Origin: Steromphala cineraria
Taxonomy: Eukaryota > Mollusca > Gastropoda > Trochida > Trochidae
Direction: 5' to 3'
Assembly (NCBI GenBank): GCA_916613615.1
Contig: OU744723.1
Coordinates: 26,744,710 to 26,808,709 of the forward strand
DNA length: 64,000 nucleotides
In this document: in pieces, positions 59,201 through 64,000 of the stretch
Layout: every line of letters begins with the position of its first letter
How positions within the stretch are numbered: position 1 is the first letter of the stretch
Position numbers and translations under genes: made by a program
Notes under the pieces: model-generated
Told to the model about the DNA's origin: nothing
Database searches by the model: none
Seen by the model: only the letters and a program-made list of their open reading frames with translations

Positions 59201-59651
59201 TAATCATACAAAACAATCAAAACATTAATAGACTATTATCCAAAACTATACTAATCGTTCGTCAGCGCGCTATACGCTGAAATGCCATGAAATGAAAACC
59301 ATTAACGAAAAGTGTATGGATGGAAACAACAAATAGTATCCTCAAGTTTGTCCTCAATATGTTAATACCGCATATGATCTATCATTTTCAAGTAAATATA
59401 GCCATAAGCTGCATGCATAGGGTATCCAGACAGCGAAGCAACTTTACTAATAGAACGGATAAGATTACTAATGACATTAGTTAAATATTAACGACAATTT
59501 GTTGCAGTGACATTTATCGACGCGGTGAACAAGAAATTGGTTACAAAGCATGACATTATATGAATAAGATGTTACATAGTGGTGTCCTCGGTCGTCAACG
59601 ATTACTGTATCTTTTAATAATGGAATGAACTTTATATGATATATTTTTATT
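56262..59651. other. Upstream region, nothing recognised
   Basis: AT-rich with short unsupported frames. The same applies to 54369-55549, 59972-60779, 60901-62218 and 62401-63603. In the last stretch the 16-mer GGGGGCAATTGTAACA occurs twice (about 63237 and 63491). Confidence 0.55.
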
Positions 59652-59971
59652 TTTTCACAGATTGGTGTACGTTAATGCTCAATGTATTATTTTGATAGTG
59701 AAAAAAATCTCATTACACAAACCAATCACCCATACTCAGGGAACACATTGTAAAGAATTACATAAAGTCTATTGGCTGCCATTTTTGTGTGAACACCTTT
59801 AATTCATTTTGTGTAAGAAAAAGAAATCGCACGGCTGATCTTTCCATTAAATATTTGTTATAGTACTGCTTCATTTAGTTCAAATACATTGTCTTTCAAT
59901 TGGAACCATTCATTTTCATTTTCTTGACATACACCATATATTCCCCTAAAAACGTGATACTGCCTCTTTAA
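59652..59971 (-). mobile_element. TTAA-A MITE, truncated
   Basis: Reverse-orientation copy from TTCACAGATTGGTGTACGTT to AACGTGATACTGCCTCTTTAA. The distal terminal repeat is missing. Confidence 0.82.
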
Positions 59972-60779
59972 AATAAGGTTCTTGGTCGGCTTGTATTTCA
60001 CATGTATTTACATGGCACATTCAGTATCTGTATCTTGAGGTTATGACAGAATCATTATATTAACGGCCGATTGGTATTGAATAACCTAAAGTTAACTTTT
60101 GTAAACATCGAACGCCACAGAAAAACGAAATATCTCCATTTGACATATATAAAGCAAAAGAAACGGTTAGTCATGTGTGAAATGACAACAAAATTCAAAC
60201 TTGCAATTAATTTCAACTTTAAATTTTGGTTACATCGGTGTCTCAAATTCAAATCGATTCCGTATTGTTTAAACGTCATGATTGTTTACAGAGGTTAATA
60301 CGGTGATATGAATTGAAAAGAACTCTCACGAAAGAATAGCTCATAGTTACAAAACTCTGAAGCCATGGTAGTTAATTCTTAACACTCCATCATCCAGATC
60401 TTAATTAAACTCTTCAGAGATAGAGCAACAATGCGGCAAATGTAGTGTAATATACTCGTGCGTGGTAACAATGCAAGGAGTTCTCTGAATGAGCTATTAC
60501 AAGGCCAAGTGTTATCTCCTCACATCGCTTTTCACTCTATCCGACAGCGACACCTATTAGAACACATCTGTCGATTTTCGCTTGAATAAAGAGGAAAACT
60601 ATAGTGTTAACATTAGCGGGTAATTAACTTGAACGATTCTATTAACTCCGTGAATAATTTCCTCGCTGAATGTCGTCTCTCCGCTGTCGTCTTCAAGATA
60701 CGTCACTCAGTTGTCCAGAAGCGCTTGAAAAGTAAATTAACACAATCTCGGCTCTCGATATTCCAGCAAGCTAAAACGC

Positions 60780-60900
60780 GATGCCAATCCCCTTCTTTTG
60801 CCAATAAATAGGTCCACATACGACCTGAGGTCGACAGATGGCCATAACCTTCGCCATTTTGATTTTATCCGCCATATTGCTCTCTTGTCTCCAAGAGCCC
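60780..60900 (-). promoter_or_regulatory. Two ATGGCG/YY1-like motifs
   Basis: On the minus strand ATATGGCGGAT and AAATGGCGAAG lie 15 bp apart and each overlaps an ATG. Such GCCAT-type motifs often lie over the starts of animal genes. The frame they open is only 34 codons and no good donor follows. Weak. Confidence 0.18.
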
Positions 60901-62218
60901 GTATGTCATGTTGAAATATTGGATCGGGCTTTCTAAAACGAACCAAAATAATCCGGGCTCGTAATTGATATACGGACAGCGTCCAAAGCCCCCCACATTC
61001 TCAAAGGGGTTTACTTCTGTGGGAAGTGATAAGAAAGAAGAAAATGATATTTGTCTCAGACCTGGCCACTTGGCAGATTGATGACTTTGGGTCATATCGG
61101 AACAAACTATTTCCAGTCATTAGCGGGAGCTTCGCAATCCTATCAAATTATATTAGCTGCGATTCGTTTCCTTTCCGTCACCCATCATTCCTGCTTTTGA
61201 TGAGGCAGCCTTTAGCATAGGCGATTTGTGATCCGTTTGATGTGGGCGTTGGGTCGGGGTTTAATACCCTTATTGAATACAAACGCGTAGAATTTCAGAT
61301 ATGGTTTTCTCGTAACATAATCTGCTAGTTTTTAAGAATTATCCAACATGCACATAAGCTAGGATATTAAAGCCTATCCCTTGAATGTGAACCAGCGAAT
61401 TCGCTAATATCAGATATGGACATTGGCTTCTGCACAATGCTTAATCAACAACTTAATATAAATAACTCATTGCATATAAACAATATTGCTTAATGTTTCT
61501 AAATTCAACATACTAGTTAAGACTAGTTACAAGTCTCACTAAATTTTTTGTGAAATGTTTGTCTGCCATGTGTCTGTTAAACAACCGCTGAACTTGACGT
61601 CATCACTTTTCGATTTTCCAGCAAAGATATTTCAACCCATTTAATTAACTTTAATTTACGGTTGTAAAAAAACTCCATAAAACTGACATGTTAACTAGAC
61701 TCGTTCTTTAAGCCACTGGTGTTAAAGATGTTTTGATAAAATGAGTAGGCATTCTTCCATGTAGACATTAGTGAACGCCACCCTTACAAATTGACATCTC
61801 ATCGCTTCAACTGAAATACCATGCTACATATTGTTACATCGTCAGATGACTTTTCTAACTGAGTAGCATGGTCATCATTTCTGTGATATTGTTACAACAA
61901 AAGTTTCTATCACGTGGCAATGATTATTTTTATGACGTCACAAAAGGGGTGTCTCGCCAGATAAATCTCAGCTTCTCGTGAAGGGTGGCATTAAATACGG
62001 CTATAAGGACCAAACAGCACATATTTGAGTAGTGACCTTTTGTGCACTCGATAAGTTCTTTATCAGACATTTATATGTTCCAAAGTATAACTAAATAAAT
62101 TAAGCTCTATCAACGTTGGCTTGACTATATCGCCTCAATTCTAATAAAAAGGTCATGTAGGATGAACTTTTTAGTTTTAGGTCACCACGTGTCAGTACGT
62201 GTATAAGTGAAGGAACCG

Positions 62219-62400
62219 GGGACGTAGCTCAGTAGTAGAGTTTCGGCTCGTCACCCGGAAGACAGGGGTTCGATTCCCGGTTGCGTCATACCAAAAGACT
62301 TGCTGTCTTGATTGACACTTAGACTTGTAAGGCAGAACAACGATTTAACTGTTCCTGCCGGGTGACTAGGCACGAAACAAATTTCCAACATGTATACTTG
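62219..62400 (+). mobile_element. tRNA-Asp-like SINE
   Basis: The head GGGGACGTAGCTCAGTAGTA ... GGTTCGATTCCCGG ... ACCA has good D and T arms and an anticodon stem TTCGG/CCGGA. The loop has 8 nt (CTCGTCAC) and the acceptor stem is incomplete, so it is not a functional tRNA. Non-tRNA sequence continues directly after it. Confidence 0.62.
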
Positions 62401-62923
62401 TACTGAGGACAAAAAAGTGTTTATATTATTATTTGTCTCAAAAGTGCTGTTGACGTTCTTCTAAGTGACCATTTTCTGCACATGTGTAAAGCCACAGTGT
62501 CTTGAACGACGAACTTTACCAGGAAAGTGGAACAACGTCATTTGGTCATGGTAGTCAACATTTACACCTGCTCTTGACTGAAAGTGCCAACTTGCATTGG
62601 GTAAAAAGAGGTTTGCTCACGGTAATATTACTTTGCAAACGTGAAATTGGGAATATACGACGACATTTACAAATATAATATTTTCATCGATAAGAAAACA
62701 GCAGATAACACCAACAAATTGACCTATGTCAAAAGGAGACTAAATCAATAATACATATGATATAAACATATTTGGAACGGTTCATAGGATTGGATCAAGG
62801 AGAAAACAGGAATAAAACAAATCTAATTTGCTACCATGAGAAACTTAATGATGTTGTAAACCCCATTATTAATACAACTAAATTCAATATTTATAAATGA
62901 AAACTTTCAAAACGATCACTTAC

Positions 62924-62981
62924 CGGTCAGTATAGTAAAAGAGATATGACAAATATATATCACAAAGACAAAATATATCAT
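62924..62981 (-). CDS. Possible signal-peptide exon (hypothetical)
   Basis: ATG followed by a hydrophobic run MIYFVFVIYICHISFTILT, then a strong donor GTAAGTGATC after one further base (phase 1). This is the usual pattern of a signal-peptide exon. No partner exon was identified. The phase would fit HDC exon a (giving TG-KEMVDY), but no known HDC has such an N-terminus, so the match is probably accidental. Confidence 0.2.
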
Positions 62982-63603
62982 TCTGAACATGTGACTTCAC
63001 AAAATTCTTGAACTACCGGTCTATAAGTCATTGTCAATTTACCTTAACTCCAACAACTGAAATAAAGTTATATTGGTCCCCTTTGCATGCGTATTATGTG
63101 CTTAACAAATAATCAACCTGTTTATGTTAAGAAAGTATTAGACACGAAAACTACCGTTCAACAGTACTGAAACCACTCTCCTTAAAATAGTCCATGGTTT
63201 TGATCATACAATAATATTTGCAATGAAATAAGGAGCGGGGGCAATTGTAACAGGGGCGATTACCCCAAAAGTTTACGTTCAAGCAGAGTCTAGATAGATA
63301 AAAAAAGACCAAAAAATATTTTTGCAGTCGAAAGTATTATTTCACAAGCAATAGAAATCGTTCGTATGTGTGTTGTAATACAAAATATGTATTTAACCTA
63401 AGTTTAACTGCCATATCACAGTGCAGACATTTGTTTGAAACTTTAAGTGGTCTACTGTTAAAATATCATTAAACAGAGCTACCCCCAATGGGGGCAATTG
63501 TAACACAGTGCTTTAACAATGAGTAGAAATGGAAAGGCTGAAAGTAGACTTAGTAGATAGGTGAACCTTATACGGATTGACTATTCTCGTTTAGGGAATT
63601 TAA

Positions 63604-63690
63604 CAATAATAATAATAATAATGTGAATACTTATATTGCGCCTTTTCCACGCCCTTAGATAAGCTCAAAGCGCTACATTTGACCGACAAA
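63604..63690 (-). mobile_element. 3' tail of an L2/CR1-like LINE or related SINE
   Basis: On the minus strand, GTAGCGCTTTGAGCTTATCT, then GGCGCAATATAAGTATTCAC and (ATT)6. The AGCGCTTTGAGC ... GGCGC-ATATAA ... (ATT)n ending is typical of L2-clade elements and the SINEs that borrow their tail. Confidence 0.65.
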
Positions 63691-64000
63691 TACTACAGTA
63701 AGAAGTTGGCAGTCATGTTTTTGACATCTTGACTTCTGTCACATGGGCTGCGTAGTTTCGACTCAAGCGGCTGTAATCTTGCGCATGCTCAGTTGTCACA
63801 TAGAATGAACGACTTGGATGCTCAAATGAGTGTACATTTGTTGTTTGGGTTGGATTCTCTATTTATTTATTTTTGCATAAATGAATATGTTCACAACATA
63901 CAAACATTGAGTCAATATATCTGCATCTAGTTGATGTTGATATTTGACTGACATTAATTGTTAACATCTTTTGACACAAACAAAATATACAACTGGTCAA

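Noticed and set aside
62219..62290. Functional tRNA-Asp gene
   Set aside because: Eight-base anticodon loop, incomplete acceptor stem and continuous non-tRNA sequence after it; a SINE head fits better.

Overview
This is animal DNA, most likely from a mollusc and probably a bivalve. It is AT-rich and intron-rich, with AG/GT splice sites, tRNA-derived short repeats and many small inverted-repeat transposons. One dispersed repeat has a GGACGGACGGACGCCGGAC core and a GGCCTGATGAG tail, as is common in bivalve genomes. The species cannot be fixed from sequence alone. There are no operons, CRISPR arrays or bacterial genes. All coordinates, splice sites and alignments were worked out by eye.

The window is dominated by one host gene on the minus strand: histidine decarboxylase (HDC), the pyridoxal-phosphate enzyme that makes histamine from L-histidine. 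Thirteen coding exons can be placed between 53035 (N-terminal side) and 10194 (stop codon). Every exon has AG/GT borders and all phases fit, giving about 651 codons. Only the short first coding exon, with the initiator Met, was not found; it probably lies beyond 64000 or is too short to recognise. HDC is favoured over DOPA/aromatic amino-acid decarboxylase by a Ser at the position of human HDC Ser354 (motif [10 protein letters not shown]), the [14 protein letters not shown] and [13 protein letters not shown] blocks, and a long C-terminal tail containing LSNVPMSPKFINGSFAAVFD. One exon is only 20 nt long. Another is preceded by an array of about nine 54-bp repeats, most of which carry a copy of that exon's own 3' splice site.

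The introns (up to 16 kb) are full of mobile DNA. The first intron seen holds a complete-looking 6.4-kb DIRS-type tyrosine-recombinase retrotransposon (44874-51292) in the same orientation as HDC. It has intact gag, RT/RNase H and tyrosine recombinase frames, identical 158-bp inverted terminal repeats, and a 90-bp internal complementary region. Elsewhere there are about ten copies of a TTAA-flanked ~357-bp element (called TTAA-A here), two copies of a ~880-bp element with TACACAAAG ends (TIR-B), two full copies and one 43-bp remnant of a ~265-bp element (TIR-C), a Mutator-like MITE with a 9-bp target duplication, several hairpin elements, tRNA-derived SINEs and microsatellites. TTAA-A and TIR-B are nested inside each other in opposite order at two places.

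The flanks (1-9000 and 53100-64000) contain no gene that can be named. Two weak gene-like signals are recorded there: open frames followed closely by AATAAA near 2.7-3.5 kb, and a possible signal-peptide exon near 62.95 kb.
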